Shown: positions 9,479-18,723, counted from the stretch's first letter. The stretch: 64,000 nucleotides of DNA from Marinomonas communis (GCF_004363305.1 NZ_SNZA01000003.1:1-64000); one strand, 5' to 3'. A program made the numbers and translations. The notes: generated by a model from the sequence alone, not told the origin.

Positions 9479-11182
9479 CTATTGGCTATGTTGTGCACTG
9501 GGCAACAAGATGAGAAAGGTTGCGCCGCCGTGGACGTTGCGCTGGGCTTGGATACTGCCATTTAGGTCTCTAATGATGGCGGCAACAATAGCCAGCCCCA
9601 AGCCTAAGCCATTTCCCATCGATTTTGTGGTGTAAAAGGGCTCGAACAAGTGTTCTAACTGTTCATCGTTAAAGCCTGGACCATTATCTTCCACACTCAA
9701 TTGGATCTTATCATCTGAGACGCACTCACTCTGAATTAGAATGCGTTTATCCGTTTGCTGATGCAAAGCATCACAGGCGTTATTAATCAAGTTTACCAAG
9801 ACCTGTTCTAAACGCACATTATCACCGAGCACGTAATGAGAGTCAGAGACTCTGTCGCATTCTAACGTGACATTTTCTTCGGTCAATCGTGTTCTCAGTA
9901 GCGTAAATGATTGATTGATCGCTGTAACCAATTGAACCGGCTGAACATTCTCTGGCTTCTTATAGGCAAATGTTTTGAGCTGGGAGGTGATGATGGCCAT
10001 GCGTTCGGTGAGATCGTCTAAAGTCGATAGATTCTCTTTTACCATAGCGGGATCACTTAGGAGTTGTTTACTGATGGCAATGTAGGTACGCATAGCTGTG
10101 AGCGGCTGATTTAACTCATGAGCAATCGCCGTCGACATGCGCCCAAGAGCTGCCATCTTACTGGTTTGAACCAACTCCTGCTGAGCATTGCGCAGGGCTT
10201 GTGTACGCTCCTCGACCTTTTGTTCCAGTGACTCATTTGCTTGGAGTAACGCTAAGCGGGTCTCCTGCTGGGAGAGGTGCTTAAGATGGCGTTCTCGTAA
10301 GAACAACAGCAGCACACCTAATATCCAAAGACCGGCCATGGTAATCGCAGCAACGAGATCGGCATAACGCTCATCCAGCCGAGCTGAGACCAAAGAGGTG
10401 AATGTCCAGCCCAAATCGTCAAGGCGCACTTGATGGCTCATATAGTGTTGCTGATTAAAGGTCCAAAGCTCTGCATGAGTGCCATTACCCAGTGTAATCG
10501 AGCGAATATCGGCAAGGTCTGATAGCGAATACTTGAGCCAGTCTTGTGGGCTGGCGATGAAAATACGCCCTTGGTCATCACTGATGGCGTACAACTCTTC
10601 CACCGGTGTATCTAAAATCAGATTTTCTAAATCAATACGAACGATGGCTGCACCAATGAAATCGGAGCGATCGTAAATCGGTGCGGATAAATAATAAAAA
10701 GCTTGTTGTTGGCTTTGATGTTCATAGAAACGTCCTTCTTCCCCTTTGGCTGCAAACTGGAACACTGGCAACTGGGCAAATTCATCGGGCCTTAAGGCTT
10801 GTTGGTCTCGCCAATTACTGTAGGCCACTGTATGCCCGTTTTTATCCACAATGAATAAGCCCGATGCCCCCGCAACTAGGCTAGTTTGTTCTAAATAGCG
10901 TGAGACTTTTGTGGCTTGAGCTGCATTGTTGGAGAGGGCGCTGTTTTGTAGAAGCTCGACCACATCTTCATTTTGCGTCAATAAAAATGGCAGGTAGTGG
11001 TAGCTGTTGAGAGCGCCTCGTACGCGATGAATTGACGCTAATAAACGGTCGGACACTTCCGCATGTAAGGCCTGATAACCAAGGTCTTTGGTAAGTTTGC
11101 CTGCTCCGATTCCCAATACAATCGAGACTAGGAACCAAGCAATGCCCAGCCAAACGATGCGTTTATTGGTTTTCAGAGTCAT
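9479..11182 (-). CDS. DctB-like sensor histidine kinase
   Basis: 567-aa membrane kinase. One transmembrane helix at about residues 9-29 and another at about 283-303 enclose a periplasmic sensor of roughly 250 residues with the double-PAS/Cache layout of DctB. A coiled-coil stretch follows, then the H-box H-E-L-N-Q-P-L-T, the N-box L-I-N-N-A-C-D-A-L and the G-rich ATP lid G-N-G-L-G-L-G-L-A-I. The start has AGGAC 6-10 bases upstream. It precedes and is co-oriented with the response regulator, so the two form an operon. The ligand is unknown; the neighbouring transporter's substrate is the natural guess. Confidence 0.88.
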   Translation of the reverse strand: MTLKTNKRIVWLGIAWFLVSIVLGIGAGKLTKDLGYQALHAEVSDRLLASIHRVRGALNSYHYLPFLLTQNEDVVELLQNSALSNNAAQATKVSRYLEQTSLVAGASGLFIVDKNGHTVAYSNWRDQQALRPDEFAQLPVFQFAAKGEEGRFYEHQSQQQAFYYLSAPIYDRSDFIGAAIVRIDLENLILDTPVEELYAISDDQGRIFIASPQDWLKYSLSDLADIRSITLGNGTHAELWTFNQQHYMSHQVRLDDLGWTFTSLVSARLDERYADLVAAITMAGLWILGVLLLFLRERHLKHLSQQETRLALLQANESLEQKVEERTQALRNAQQELVQTSKMAALGRMSTAIAHELNQPLTAMRTYIAISKQLLSDPAMVKENLSTLDDLTERMAIITSQLKTFAYKKPENVQPVQLVTAINQSFTLLRTRLTEENVTLECDRVSDSHYVLGDNVRLEQVLVNLINNACDALHQQTDKRILIQSECVSDDKIQLSVEDNGPGFNDEQLEHLFEPFYTTKSMGNGLGLGLAIVAAIIRDLNGSIQAQRNVHGGATFLILLPSAQHSQ

Positions 11183-11245
11183 GTGTTTGTCCTAATGCAT
11201 GAACCAGAGATCACACAGCATACAATAGAACGCAGGAAAGGTGCG

Positions 11246-11282
11246 TACCTTCTGATGCAGATGATAGGAGCATCAGAAGGTA
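11246..11282. repeat. Inverted repeat between cysA and the kinase gene
   Basis: TACCTTCTGATGC and GCATCAGAAGGTA form a 13-bp perfect inverted repeat around a 12-base loop. No T-run follows on the minus strand, so it may act as an mRNA-stabilising 3' hairpin of the cys operon rather than as a strict terminator. Confidence 0.6.
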
Positions 11283-11293
11283 TACGGGGCGTA

Positions 11294-12418
11294 TTATTTT
11301 ACTTTTGCTGGGGTTGAAGCATTGTCCCAAGCGACTTGCTCTGGGGCTTGTTGACTGCCTTCACGGAAGAAGTAAGCGTTTTTAGGCTCAGCAAACACGA
11401 TTTCACCACGTTTGACTGGGTTACGAGCGTAATCCGCATGACTTAAATCTGCTTCCCAAATTTGCTCAGATTGCCATTCATGGGGTTCAAGCTCCACACG
11501 CACTTCGGGACCAATTGGGTTCACTGCTACAACACGAAGCGGTAGGTTTGCGACAGCCGTTGCGTCTGTGTGCAGAGCAAGCTCGTGGGAGCGGATGTAC
11601 AGCTGGCCATTGGTAAGTGGCACATCACTACTTGGGGCACTGATCCACGCTTGCTCGTTGTTTAAACGAGATTGCTCGAGCTTGCCGTCGAACACATTCA
11701 CATTGCCCAAGAAATCAAACACAAAGCGGCTATTTGGCTGAGCATACAGCTGTGCAGGCTCATCCACTTGTTCAATGTGCCCGTTGCTCATCACCACAAC
11801 GCGATCCGATAGCTCCAACGCTTCTTCTTGGTCGTGGGTGACGAAGACACTGGTGAAGCCGATTTCATCGTGCAAACTGCGTAACCAGCGGCGTAGTTCT
11901 TTACGTACTTTGGCATCCAGTGCGCCAAATGGCTCATCCAGTAACAGGACATCCGGTTTAGTCGCCAGTGCACGAGCCAAGGCAATACGTTGCTTTTGAC
12001 CACCCGATAGCTGCGAAGGGTAACGGTTGGCAAGATGCCCCAGTTGTACCATTTCTAACAAATGCTTAACGCGCTGTTGTATCTCAGACTTATTAGGGCG
12101 CTGTTTCGCGTCCATAACCTCAAGACCAAACGCTACATTGTCCGCGACCGTCATATGGCGGAACAGAGCGTAGTTTTGGAATACAAAGCCCACATGACGA
12201 TCACGCACGTGCAAGTTCGTGACATCACGCTCGCCAAATTGAATGCGCCCCGAGTCAGCCCCTTCAAGACCTGCAATGATACGAAGTAGGGTGGTTTTCC
12301 CCGAGCCCGATGGGCCTAACAGACCAATCATTTCACCTTCGTCGATGTTCAATGACAGCGGTGACAAAGCTTGGAATTGGCCGAATGTTTTGGAGATGTT
12401 TTCTAAGCGAATACTCAT
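11294..12418 (-). CDS. cysA: Sulfate/thiosulfate ABC transporter ATP-binding protein CysA
   Basis: Cytoplasmic ATPase energising sulfate/thiosulfate import. Walker A is G-P-S-G-S-G-K-T-T near residues 36-44, the signature L-S-G-G-Q-K-Q-R and Walker [12 protein letters not shown] are intact, and the H-loop T-H-D-Q-E-E follows. After residue 240 comes the regulatory C-terminal extension typical of CysA. At 374 aa the length is normal. The start has AGGTGA 4-9 bases upstream and lies 11 bases after the cysW stop, so it is the last gene of the cysTWA run. Confidence 0.95.
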   Translation of the reverse strand: MSIRLENISKTFGQFQALSPLSLNIDEGEMIGLLGPSGSGKTTLLRIIAGLEGADSGRIQFGERDVTNLHVRDRHVGFVFQNYALFRHMTVADNVAFGLEVMDAKQRPNKSEIQQRVKHLLEMVQLGHLANRYPSQLSGGQKQRIALARALATKPDVLLLDEPFGALDAKVRKELRRWLRSLHDEIGFTSVFVTHDQEEALELSDRVVVMSNGHIEQVDEPAQLYAQPNSRFVFDFLGNVNVFDGKLEQSRLNNEQAWISAPSSDVPLTNGQLYIRSHELALHTDATAVANLPLRVVAVNPIGPEVRVELEPHEWQSEQIWEADLSHADYARNPVKRGEIVFAEPKNAYFFREGSQQAPEQVAWDNASTPAKVK

Positions 12419-12429
12419 GTTGTCACCTA

Positions 12430-13287
12430 TTAATGTGTCGATTCCGCTTTATGGGCACGCTCTTGGCGCCACTCAATAAAGGCTTTGAAAATCAAAGTGA
12501 TCAAGGCGATCACCGCCAGCAAAGACGCGCTCGCAAACGCGGCCGTAGCTTGGTAATCCTCGTATAACAGTTGAATGTGCAGTGGCAGAGTGTTGGTCTC
12601 ACCACGAATATTGCCGGACACCACCGATACGGCACCGAATTCACCCACTGCGCGGGCATTGGTCAGGATCACACCGTATAAAAGCGCCCATTTAATATTT
12701 GGTAGCGTTACGCGGCAGAATAGCTGCCAACCAGATGCCCCCAGAATCACCGCAGCTTCTTCGTCTTCACGGCCTTGCTGTTGCATCAATGGAATCAGCT
12801 CACGGGCGACAAACGGGCAGGTCACAAAGACGGTGACCATAACAATGCCGGGCCATGCGAACATCAGTTGTAGATCGTGCTCAAACAGCCACGCGCCGAT
12901 CCAACCGTTGTTGCCGTACAGCAATAGATACAAAAGACCTGCGACCACAGGGGAGACTGCAAACGGGATGTCCATTAATGTCATTAAAAGTTTGCGTCCT
13001 GGGAATTCAAAGCGTGTCACCGACCAAGCCAGCAGCACACCAAACACCAAGTTAATTGGCACTGTTAGTAGCGCGACGAACAGCGTTAAGCCAATGGCGT
13101 GCAGCGTGTCTGGATCGCCAAGGCTATCCCAATAAACAGCTAAACCATCGACGAATGCCTGCTGAAAGATGCTTATTAAAGGCACCACCAAAAGCACTGC
13201 AGTCATTACCAAAGTTAAGCCAATCAGCGTGTATTTTACCGCAGGGCTGTCGCCCACACGTTGTTGATGACGTTGTCCAGATGCCAT
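12430..13287 (-). CDS. cysW: Sulfate ABC transporter permease CysW
   Basis: Inner-membrane permease, 285 aa, with about six transmembrane helices and the binding-protein-dependent transport motif [11 protein letters not shown] in the cytoplasmic coupling loop, followed by R-A-V-G-E-F-G-A-V. It pairs with CysT to form the sulfate channel driven by CysA. The start has AGGA 6-9 bases upstream (CGGAGGAAACAAC). Tight spacing to cysT and cysA supports co-transcription. Confidence 0.94.
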   Translation of the reverse strand: MASGQRHQQRVGDSPAVKYTLIGLTLVMTAVLLVVPLISIFQQAFVDGLAVYWDSLGDPDTLHAIGLTLFVALLTVPINLVFGVLLAWSVTRFEFPGRKLLMTLMDIPFAVSPVVAGLLYLLLYGNNGWIGAWLFEHDLQLMFAWPGIVMVTVFVTCPFVARELIPLMQQQGREDEEAAVILGASGWQLFCRVTLPNIKWALLYGVILTNARAVGEFGAVSVVSGNIRGETNTLPLHIQLLYEDYQATAAFASASLLAVIALITLIFKAFIEWRQERAHKAESTH

Positions 13288-13302
13288 GTTGTTTCCTCCG
13301 AA

Positions 13303-14160
13303 TTAACGTCCGTGCAAGCGTTTTAGGTAACGCGCTTGCCAAATGTTGATGGCGAACAAAAGTATCAGCGAAGCGATCAATACAACGGATGCGATGGCGC
13401 TGGCGGCTGGGAAGTCGAACTCTTGTAAACGCACAAAGATCATCAACGAGGTAATCTCACTGATGTAAGGCATATTACCTGCGACGAAAATGACCGCGCC
13501 AAACTCACCTAAGCTTCGGGTAAACGACAATGCCACACCTGTGACTAATGCGGGCCAAAGTGAAGGTAAAATAATGCGACGAAATACCGACCAATCCGAT
13601 GCGCCAAGGGTAATGCCTGCTTCTTCTTCCTCTGGCGCCAGTTCTTCTAGTACTGGCTGCACGGTACGTACTACAAAGGGAATACTGGTAAAGGACATTG
13701 CCACCACAATTCCCAATGGTGTGTAAGCCACCTTGATGCCAAGCTCCGCCAGCAATTGGCCGTACCAACCGTTTTCAGCGTAAAGCGTAGCTAACGTGAT
13801 GCCTGCCACGGCAGTTGGTAGGGCAAAAGGTAAGTCCACCAGTGCATCCAAGATGCGCTTACCGGGAAATTCGTAACGCACCAATACCCAAGCCAGCAAC
13901 AAACCAAATAAGCCATTGAACACCGATGCAATCACCGCCGCCCAAATGGTGACCTTGTAACTGGCCACGACACGCTCATCGGTAATGACATACCAATATT
14001 CAGACCATCCCATATTGGAGGTTTGCATGACCAGACCGGTCATGGGTAATAGCAAAATTAAACTGATAAAAAACAGCGAGCTGCCAAGGCTTAACCCAAA
14101 GCCTGGTAACACTCGCTTATGGCGAGGCTTGGCGCTGGCAACACTTAACGTGGTGGACAT
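13303..14160 (-). CDS. cysT: Sulfate ABC transporter permease CysT (CysU)
   Basis: Second sulfate permease subunit. It is hydrophobic with about six transmembrane helices and a coupling loop E-E-E-A-G-I-T-L-G-A-S plus S-L-G-E-F-G-A-V. I chose the ATG at 14160 because AAGGAG lies 9 bases ahead; the ATG two codons earlier is too close to that site. Length is 285 aa. It is separated from sbp by about 100 bases holding a strong hairpin, so sbp and cysTWA may be expressed at different levels from one transcript. Confidence 0.94.
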   Translation of the reverse strand: MSTTLSVASAKPRHKRVLPGFGLSLGSSLFFISLILLLPMTGLVMQTSNMGWSEYWYVITDERVVASYKVTIWAAVIASVFNGLFGLLLAWVLVRYEFPGKRILDALVDLPFALPTAVAGITLATLYAENGWYGQLLAELGIKVAYTPLGIVVAMSFTSIPFVVRTVQPVLEELAPEEEEAGITLGASDWSVFRRIILPSLWPALVTGVALSFTRSLGEFGAVIFVAGNMPYISEITSLMIFVRLQEFDFPAASAIASVVLIASLILLFAINIWQARYLKRLHGR

Positions 14161-14214
14161 GGTCATCGCTCCTTGGCGAAATCAGTCGAGTTATCCAAGT
14201 CTTAGAAACGCAAA

Positions 14215-14237
14215 CGCCGGACGCATAGCGTCCGGCG
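14215..14237. promoter_or_regulatory. Strong hairpin between sbp and cysT
   Basis: CGCCGGACGC and GCGTCCGGCG pair perfectly around ATA. On the minus strand the hairpin is preceded by a T-run and followed only by TTTGCGTTT, so it looks more like an attenuating or RNA-protecting hairpin than a full terminator. It sits directly after the sbp stop codon. Confidence 0.6.
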
Positions 14238-14262
14238 AAAAAAAGCTAATAAAGTCAGTTAA

Positions 14263-15276
14263 TTAGCGACGCTGAAGCTGATCTAACTGCTTACCGTTAG
14301 CGAAGATGTTTTGCATCGCTTGTGGCCAACCACCGGCGATTTCTTCAACTGTGAGCAATTTTACTTCAGGGAAGCGATCAGCAACTTCTGCTTTAACAAC
14401 ATCGTTGTGCACACGGTAGTTGAAGCTTGCCAGTAGGCGCTGAGATTCTTCGCTGTATAGGTAGCTTAGGTATTCAGTGGAAACGTCTAGAGTGCCATTT
14501 TTCTTAGCGTTACGCTCCACAACTGCGACTGGAAACTCCGCTAGGATCGATGTTTTTGGTACCACGACTTCATAATCATCAACACCGTATTGCTGACGGA
14601 TATTGTTTACTTCAGATTCGAAGGTAATCAATACATCACCGATGCCACGTTCAACGAACGTCGTTGTTGCACCACGGCCACCTGTGTCGAATACCGCAAC
14701 GTTGGCTAGAAAGGTTTTCAAGAAACCGTTTTGTGCCTCGGTGTTGTCTTTACCGAACTGATCTTGAGCATAGCCAAGTGCTGCAAGGAAAGTGTAGCGA
14801 CCGTTGCCCGAGGTTTTTGGGTTCGGGAATACAAGACCTACGTCTTCCTTCGCTAGATCGCCCCAATCATGGATGTTTTTAGGGTTACCTTTACGTACTA
14901 GGAACGCTGTCGTTGAGTAGTATGGTGAGCTGTTGTTTGGCAGCTTTTGCTTCCAATCTTCTGCGACTAACTTGCCACGATCTGCCAAGATTTGAACATC
15001 TGTTACTTGGTTAAAGGTCACCACATCTGCAGGTAGACCTTGCAGGATAGAACGTGCTTGCTTCGACGAGCCTGCATGAGACTGTTTAATTTCAACCGTT
15101 TGTCCCGTCTTCTCTTCCCAATGCTTTTGGAACACCGGGTTGTAGCTTGCGAACAGCTCACGAGCGATATCGTAAGATGTGTTTAGGATAGTTTGGTCGG
15201 CTGCAGAGGCATTCACTGCAGAACCTAAAAGCAGCGCACCCGCGACTGACTTAATCTGTTTAATCTTAAATTTCAT
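14263..15276 (-). CDS. sbp: Periplasmic sulfate-binding protein
   Basis: 337-aa receptor for the CysTWA transporter. The signal peptide ends N-A-S-A near residue 25. The mature protein starts with the family's L-N-T-S-Y-D-I-A-R-E segment and carries H-A-G-S-S-K-Q-A-R, P-K-T-S-G-N-G-R-Y and G-G-R-G-A-T-T-T-F, which form the sulfate site in Sbp/CysP proteins. It is first in the operon order sbp-cysT-cysW-cysA. Regulation by CysB is expected from the family but no CysB site can be called by eye. The long run upstream is A+T rich. Confidence 0.94.
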   Translation of the reverse strand: MKFKIKQIKSVAGALLLGSAVNASAADQTILNTSYDIARELFASYNPVFQKHWEEKTGQTVEIKQSHAGSSKQARSILQGLPADVVTFNQVTDVQILADRGKLVAEDWKQKLPNNSSPYYSTTAFLVRKGNPKNIHDWGDLAKEDVGLVFPNPKTSGNGRYTFLAALGYAQDQFGKDNTEAQNGFLKTFLANVAVFDTGGRGATTTFVERGIGDVLITFESEVNNIRQQYGVDDYEVVVPKTSILAEFPVAVVERNAKKNGTLDVSTEYLSYLYSEESQRLLASFNYRVHNDVVKAEVADRFPEVKLLTVEEIAGGWPQAMQNIFANGKQLDQLQRR

Positions 15277-15520
15277 GGAGAATACCTTTCGTCAAATGCG
15301 AATCATTAATAATTAACCAATAGCTTATTTAAAAGATTTAGTTATTACAAGATCGAAAAATGGAAGATTTTGGAATATAGAAAGGTGTTTTTGTGTGCAC
15401 TTGAGCGTACTTAGTGCTTAAAACTCGAGCAAACTTTGATTCAGCTCTGTGTAATGTGTATGAGCGGCCTATTCAGGTAAAGAATAGATATAGTGACTGG
15501 GCGGAAATAAGGAGATAGAT

Positions 15521-15607
15521 ATGACACCTCAAAAGCTCATTGCCCTCATCGCCATTAAGGTAGTGCTATTAACGCTAATCACTTTTGCCATTGTGCTCTG
15601 GGCGTAG
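15521..15607 (+). CDS. Small single-pass membrane protein (28 aa)
   Basis: Short ORF with an excellent ribosome site (AAGGAG, 7 bases before ATG). The product starts M-T-P-Q-K and is then almost entirely hydrophobic, ending L-W-A. It has one predicted membrane helix over residues 6-27 broken by a single lysine at 13. I do not recognise the family; it resembles the general type of 25-30 aa inner-membrane proteins such as YnhF. It stands alone between sbp (divergent) and an SRPBCC gene (convergent). Confidence 0.55.
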   Translation: MTPQKLIALIAIKVVLLTLITFAIVLWA

Positions 15608-15609
15608 CA

Positions 15610-16029
15610 TCACGACAGGTATTGATTGGTTTCGACAACTTTCTTGAAGTAATTAAGGATGCTTTGCCAGCCTTCTTTTTCTGCTTCAGTCGAGTATTCA
15701 GAGCTGGTATCAAATGTCTCTGTTATGAGGACACCATCAGCAGTCTCAGAGAAAAAGATAGCGACTTGCCTTCCATCTGTTAGGGTGTATTCAATTCGTT
15801 GTAGTAGCTTGAGGCGGGTAAAGTGACCAGCGAAGTTAAACCCTTGAGCACCAGTCTTTGACTCCATGCGATAGTCAAAAAGTCCACCTTCATGTAAATC
15901 GATCTCTGCTTTAGGGCAGCACCAATCATCAGAGGCTGCATTCCATTGTTGAATCACAGCTGGAGTTGTCCACGCTTCCCATACGTTTTCAATCGGGGCA
16001 TTAACAAGGGTTTCAACGGTTACTTGCAT
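15610..16029 (-). CDS. SRPBCC (AHSA1-like/START-type) domain protein
   Basis: Single-domain protein of about 139 aa with the Bet v1-like hydrophobic-cavity fold. The N-terminal T-V-E-T-L-V-N-A-P-I-E-N-V-W-E-A-W-T-T-P and the C-terminal G-W-Q-S-I-L-N-Y-F-K-K-V-V-E are typical of the AHSA1/YndB-type subgroup. Ligand and role are unknown. GGAAGG lies 9 bases before the ATG at 16029; an in-frame ATG at 16038 directly abuts that site and is less likely. It stops three bases beyond the small membrane-protein gene on the other strand. Confidence 0.8.
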   Translation of the reverse strand: MQVTVETLVNAPIENVWEAWTTPAVIQQWNAASDDWCCPKAEIDLHEGGLFDYRMESKTGAQGFNFAGHFTRLKLLQRIEYTLTDGRQVAIFFSETADGVLITETFDTSSEYSTEAEKEGWQSILNYFKKVVETNQYLS

Positions 16030-16156
16030 AGTCGGCATCCTTCCAATTAATTATGCATATATTTTTTATAGTTGAGAGCGCCTCTGCTGTCGAGCAACAG
16101 GTTGTGAGGATTGCGTAGGCAAAGTGAATTTATTTGACTGAAAACGGGATTACCTC

Positions 16157-16194
16157 TTGAACAGGTGTCTGTAAAATTATACTGTACTAGTACA
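16157..16194 (+). promoter_or_regulatory. trpR-trpE-trpG promoter with TrpR operator
   Basis: The perfect palindrome TGTACTAGTACA (16183-16194) contains the CTAG core and flanks of enterobacterial TrpR operators. It abuts a -10-like TATACT (16178-16183) with TTGAAC (16157-16162) upstream as a possible, slightly short-spaced -35. Its position over the start region fits tryptophan-dependent repression. No leader peptide with tandem Trp codons is seen before the first gene. Confidence 0.65.
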
Positions 16195-16217
16195 TTGATA
16201 CATCAAGGTACGCCTTT

Positions 16218-16451
16218 GTGCAGAATTTGATTCATTACTTTTTAGACACCCCAGATGCTGAGGCGATGGCACAGAAGCTAAACGCTTTGCTAACGCCCAA
16301 TGAAATCAGTGAAATGCAGCGCCGTTTGCAGATTTTTGCGTTGCTAGAAGAAGGTGTGTCCCAACGAGAAATTGCCAAACAGCTAGGTGTGGGGATTGCG
16401 ACCGTAACCCGTGGTTCCCGCGCTCTAAAGGAATTAAAAGATCATGAGTAA
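16218..16451 (+). CDS. trpR: Trp operon repressor TrpR
   Basis: 77-aa TrpR-family repressor. The region L-L-T-P-N-E-I-S-E-M-Q-R-R through G-V-S-Q-R-E-I-A-K-Q-L-G-V-G-I-A-T-V-T-R-G-S holds the tryptophan pocket and the helix-turn-helix. It is about 30 residues shorter than E. coli TrpR, mainly at the two ends, so dimer-forming helix A and the C-terminal helix are reduced. It starts at GTG with AAGGTA 7 bases upstream. Its last 8 bases overlap trpE, implying translational coupling. It is unusual in Gammaproteobacteria for trpR to head the operon it controls. Confidence 0.85.
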   Translation: MQNLIHYFLDTPDAEAMAQKLNALLTPNEISEMQRRLQIFALLEEGVSQREIAKQLGVGIATVTRGSRALKELKDHE

Positions 16452-17829
16452 CCTTCCGCCACGCATTGAGCTGCCACGTAAGCCTAAATACGTGACCATC
16501 AGCTCGGACTGTGACTTTTTCGGCATGTTTAAGAAAGTCGAAAAGCAATTTGCCAACTGCTTTATGTTGGAATCCTTAGGTGAAGAGAGCTACATCTCGC
16601 GCCATTCCATCATTGGTTTTGACCCTGAGAAATTGCTGTGGGCGGAAGGCAATACCCTATTTATCCAAGAGCGTGATGGCGCGACTGAGTCTTACGAATC
16701 GGATAATCCATACTACCTGCTGCGCAGCATTGTACCGCAGAACATTATTTCCCGTGGCTATGCTGGTGGTCTAACCGGTTACATCGGCTACGATGCGATG
16801 AACTACTTTGAGCCAACGCTCAATCTACAGACCAGTGATATGTTCGACGGTTTCCGCTTTGGTTTATACAAAGACGGTTTGATCCTGGACAAAATGACCG
16901 GACAGGTTTTCTACTTCTATTATGACGAAGACCGTTCTGAGTTAGTACAAACCTTGCTTAAAGCACCTGTTCCAGAAAATGGCTCATTGGCCGTCACCCC
17001 AGCGGGCGAATCTATGAGTCGTGAAGAGCACGCGCAAGCGGTGGCGAAAGTGAAGCAGGACATCGTCGACGGTAAGATTTTCCAAACCGAAGTTGGCTTT
17101 AAAAAGTGGTTTGATCTGGATGGTGACACCATCGGCATCTATGAGCAGATGCGCGAAGTGAACCCATCGCCACAGATGTATTACATTAAATTTGGTGAAC
17201 AAAAAGTGATTGGCGCGAGTCCTGAATTGCTGTTCCGTCTGCGCCAAGGTGAAATGGAAACCTTCCCGCTTGCAGGTACCGCAAAACGTGGTGCGGATGA
17301 AAAAGAAGACGTGGCGCTGGCCCGTGCTTTGTTAAACGATCCAAAAGAAATCGCTGAACACAATATGATCGTTGACCTGCACCGTAACGATATCGGTCGT
17401 GTGGCGCGCTTTGGTACCGTTAAAGTACGCTCTTTGATGGATATAAAACGCTTTAGTCACGTACAGCATATTTCCAGTGAGATCGTGGGGATTATCGCCG
17501 ACGATCAGGATATGTTCTCTGCATTAGCGAGCAATTTCCCTGCGGGTACCTTGACTGGTGCACCTAAGATCGAAGCCATGAAGATCATCGATGATATGGA
17601 GGGTGACGGCCGTGGCCCTTACGGTGGTGCAGTGGGGCAGTTCTCTTTTAACGGTGACTGTAACTTTGCTATCCCGATTCGTACCGTGTTTGCGAAAGGC
17701 AACAAAGCCTACGTACAAACCTGTGGTGGTAACGTCTATGACTCCAATGCAGAAGGTGAGTACGAAGAGATTCAACGTAAATTTGCTGGCACCAAGCGCG
17801 TGCTAGATCAATTCGCACCAGCGCAGTAA
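16444..17829 (+). CDS. trpE: Anthranilate synthase component I
   Basis: 461-aa chorismate-utilising enzyme that, with the glutamine amidotransferase subunit, turns chorismate into anthranilate. The C-terminal catalytic half holds G-A-S-P-E-L-L, the H-R-N-D-I-G-R-V and F-P-A-G-T-L-T-G-A-P-K motifs and G-P-Y-G-G-A-V-G. The N-terminal M-L-E-S at 41-44 matches the L-L-E-S feedback site for tryptophan. It is shorter than the usual 500-520 aa proteobacterial TrpE. It overlaps trpR by 8 bases and is 11 bases before trpG. The rest of the pathway (trpDCFBA) is not in this window. Confidence 0.9.
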   Translation: MSNLPPRIELPRKPKYVTISSDCDFFGMFKKVEKQFANCFMLESLGEESYISRHSIIGFDPEKLLWAEGNTLFIQERDGATESYESDNPYYLLRSIVPQNIISRGYAGGLTGYIGYDAMNYFEPTLNLQTSDMFDGFRFGLYKDGLILDKMTGQVFYFYYDEDRSELVQTLLKAPVPENGSLAVTPAGESMSREEHAQAVAKVKQDIVDGKIFQTEVGFKKWFDLDGDTIGIYEQMREVNPSPQMYYIKFGEQKVIGASPELLFRLRQGEMETFPLAGTAKRGADEKEDVALARALLNDPKEIAEHNMIVDLHRNDIGRVARFGTVKVRSLMDIKRFSHVQHISSEIVGIIADDQDMFSALASNFPAGTLTGAPKIEAMKIIDDMEGDGRGPYGGAVGQFSFNGDCNFAIPIRTVFAKGNKAYVQTCGGNVYDSNAEGEYEEIQRKFAGTKRVLDQFAPAQ

Positions 17830-17840
17830 GGGTTTAGCAG

Positions 17841-18503
17841 ATGAAAGTATTAATTATTGATAACTACGACTCGTTTACTTACAACCTGTACCAGTACATC
17901 GGTGAGATTCTGATGGCGGCACTGAGCAAAGGTGAGCTAGAAAAGTTTGATGTCATTGTTAAGCGTAACAATGAAGTGAACTTGGCAGACATTGAAGCAC
18001 TACAACCGGATCGCATTATCATTTCTCCAGGACCGGGTTCTCCAGACGATGAGGCCTACTTTGGTGTCTGTGCTGAGGTGATCCGTGAATTGGGTAAAAC
18101 TATCCCATTAATGGGGGTTTGCTTAGGAATGCAGGGTATTTGTCATGTGTTTGGCGGTAAAGTGGTCAAAGCTCATGTACCGATGCACGGTAAAGTGAGC
18201 CCGATTACTCATAACTGTGAAGGTATCTTCCACGATATCCCTGATCAGCTAGAAATTATGCGCTACCACTCACTGATGGCAGAGCCTGAAAGTCTGCCTG
18301 AGTGCTTAGAAGTAACCTCCGTTGTGGGTGATTTGAAACTGGAAGACTTTGCCAATCATGCCGTGATTCACCAAGGCGGGGATTACGAAATTATGGGCGT
18401 GCGCCACAAGCAATTCCCGATTCAAGGTATTCAATTCCACCCAGAATCTTTCGCCACCGAAGGCGGCCGCGATCTGATTAAGAACTTCCTATTTCAGATG
18501 TAG
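17841..18503 (+). CDS. trpG: Anthranilate synthase glutamine amidotransferase subunit
   Basis: 220-aa class I glutamine amidotransferase supplying ammonia to TrpE. The N-terminus I-I-D-N-Y-D-S-F-T-Y-N is diagnostic of TrpG/PabA. The nucleophile is Cys94 in G-V-C-L-G-M-Q-G and the rest of the triad is His200 and Glu202 in F-H-P-E-S. Tight linkage to trpE favours the anthranilate role over p-aminobenzoate synthesis. It is slightly longer than PabA (about 190 aa) because of an insert near residues 23-38. Confidence 0.92.
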   Translation: MKVLIIDNYDSFTYNLYQYIGEILMAALSKGELEKFDVIVKRNNEVNLADIEALQPDRIIISPGPGSPDDEAYFGVCAEVIRELGKTIPLMGVCLGMQGICHVFGGKVVKAHVPMHGKVSPITHNCEGIFHDIPDQLEIMRYHSLMAEPESLPECLEVTSVVGDLKLEDFANHAVIHQGGDYEIMGVRHKQFPIQGIQFHPESFATEGGRDLIKNFLFQM

Positions 18504-18544
18504 CATAGCAGACACACTCCGAAGTCTAGGGTTTGGTTAATGGC

Positions 18545-18578
18545 ACTATCTTCGACAGACACTCCTGTCGAAGATAGT
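18545..18578. repeat. Long perfect inverted repeat after trpG
   Basis: ACTATCTTCGACAG and CTGTCGAAGATAGT form a 14-bp perfect stem with a six-base loop. An outer GGTTA/TAACC pair may extend it. No T-run follows, so it could be a 3' RNA-protecting hairpin or a rho-dependent site. Confidence 0.6.
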
Positions 18579-18700
18579 CGTCTAGTGACTCTAACCAACT
18601 GTCATTTTATAAAGCATCATGCATCTTTTCTGCCCATCTAAAACCACAATAAATTTGATATAGCCAGAATCCGTATATGAAACATTATGCACGGATTTAA

Positions 18701-18723
18701 ATAGAAATGAGAATTGATATCAG
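18701..18723 (+). promoter_or_regulatory. Probable Fur box upstream of the esterase gene
   Basis: AGAAATGAGAATTGATATCA resembles the Fur consensus in its NAATGAGAATT half. It lies about 60 bases before the siderophore esterase start, in a run of A+T-rich sequence. Confidence 0.5.

Noticed and set aside
12575-13135. Long plus-strand ORF opposite cysW
   Set aside because: Frame shadow; the minus strand encodes a clear permease.
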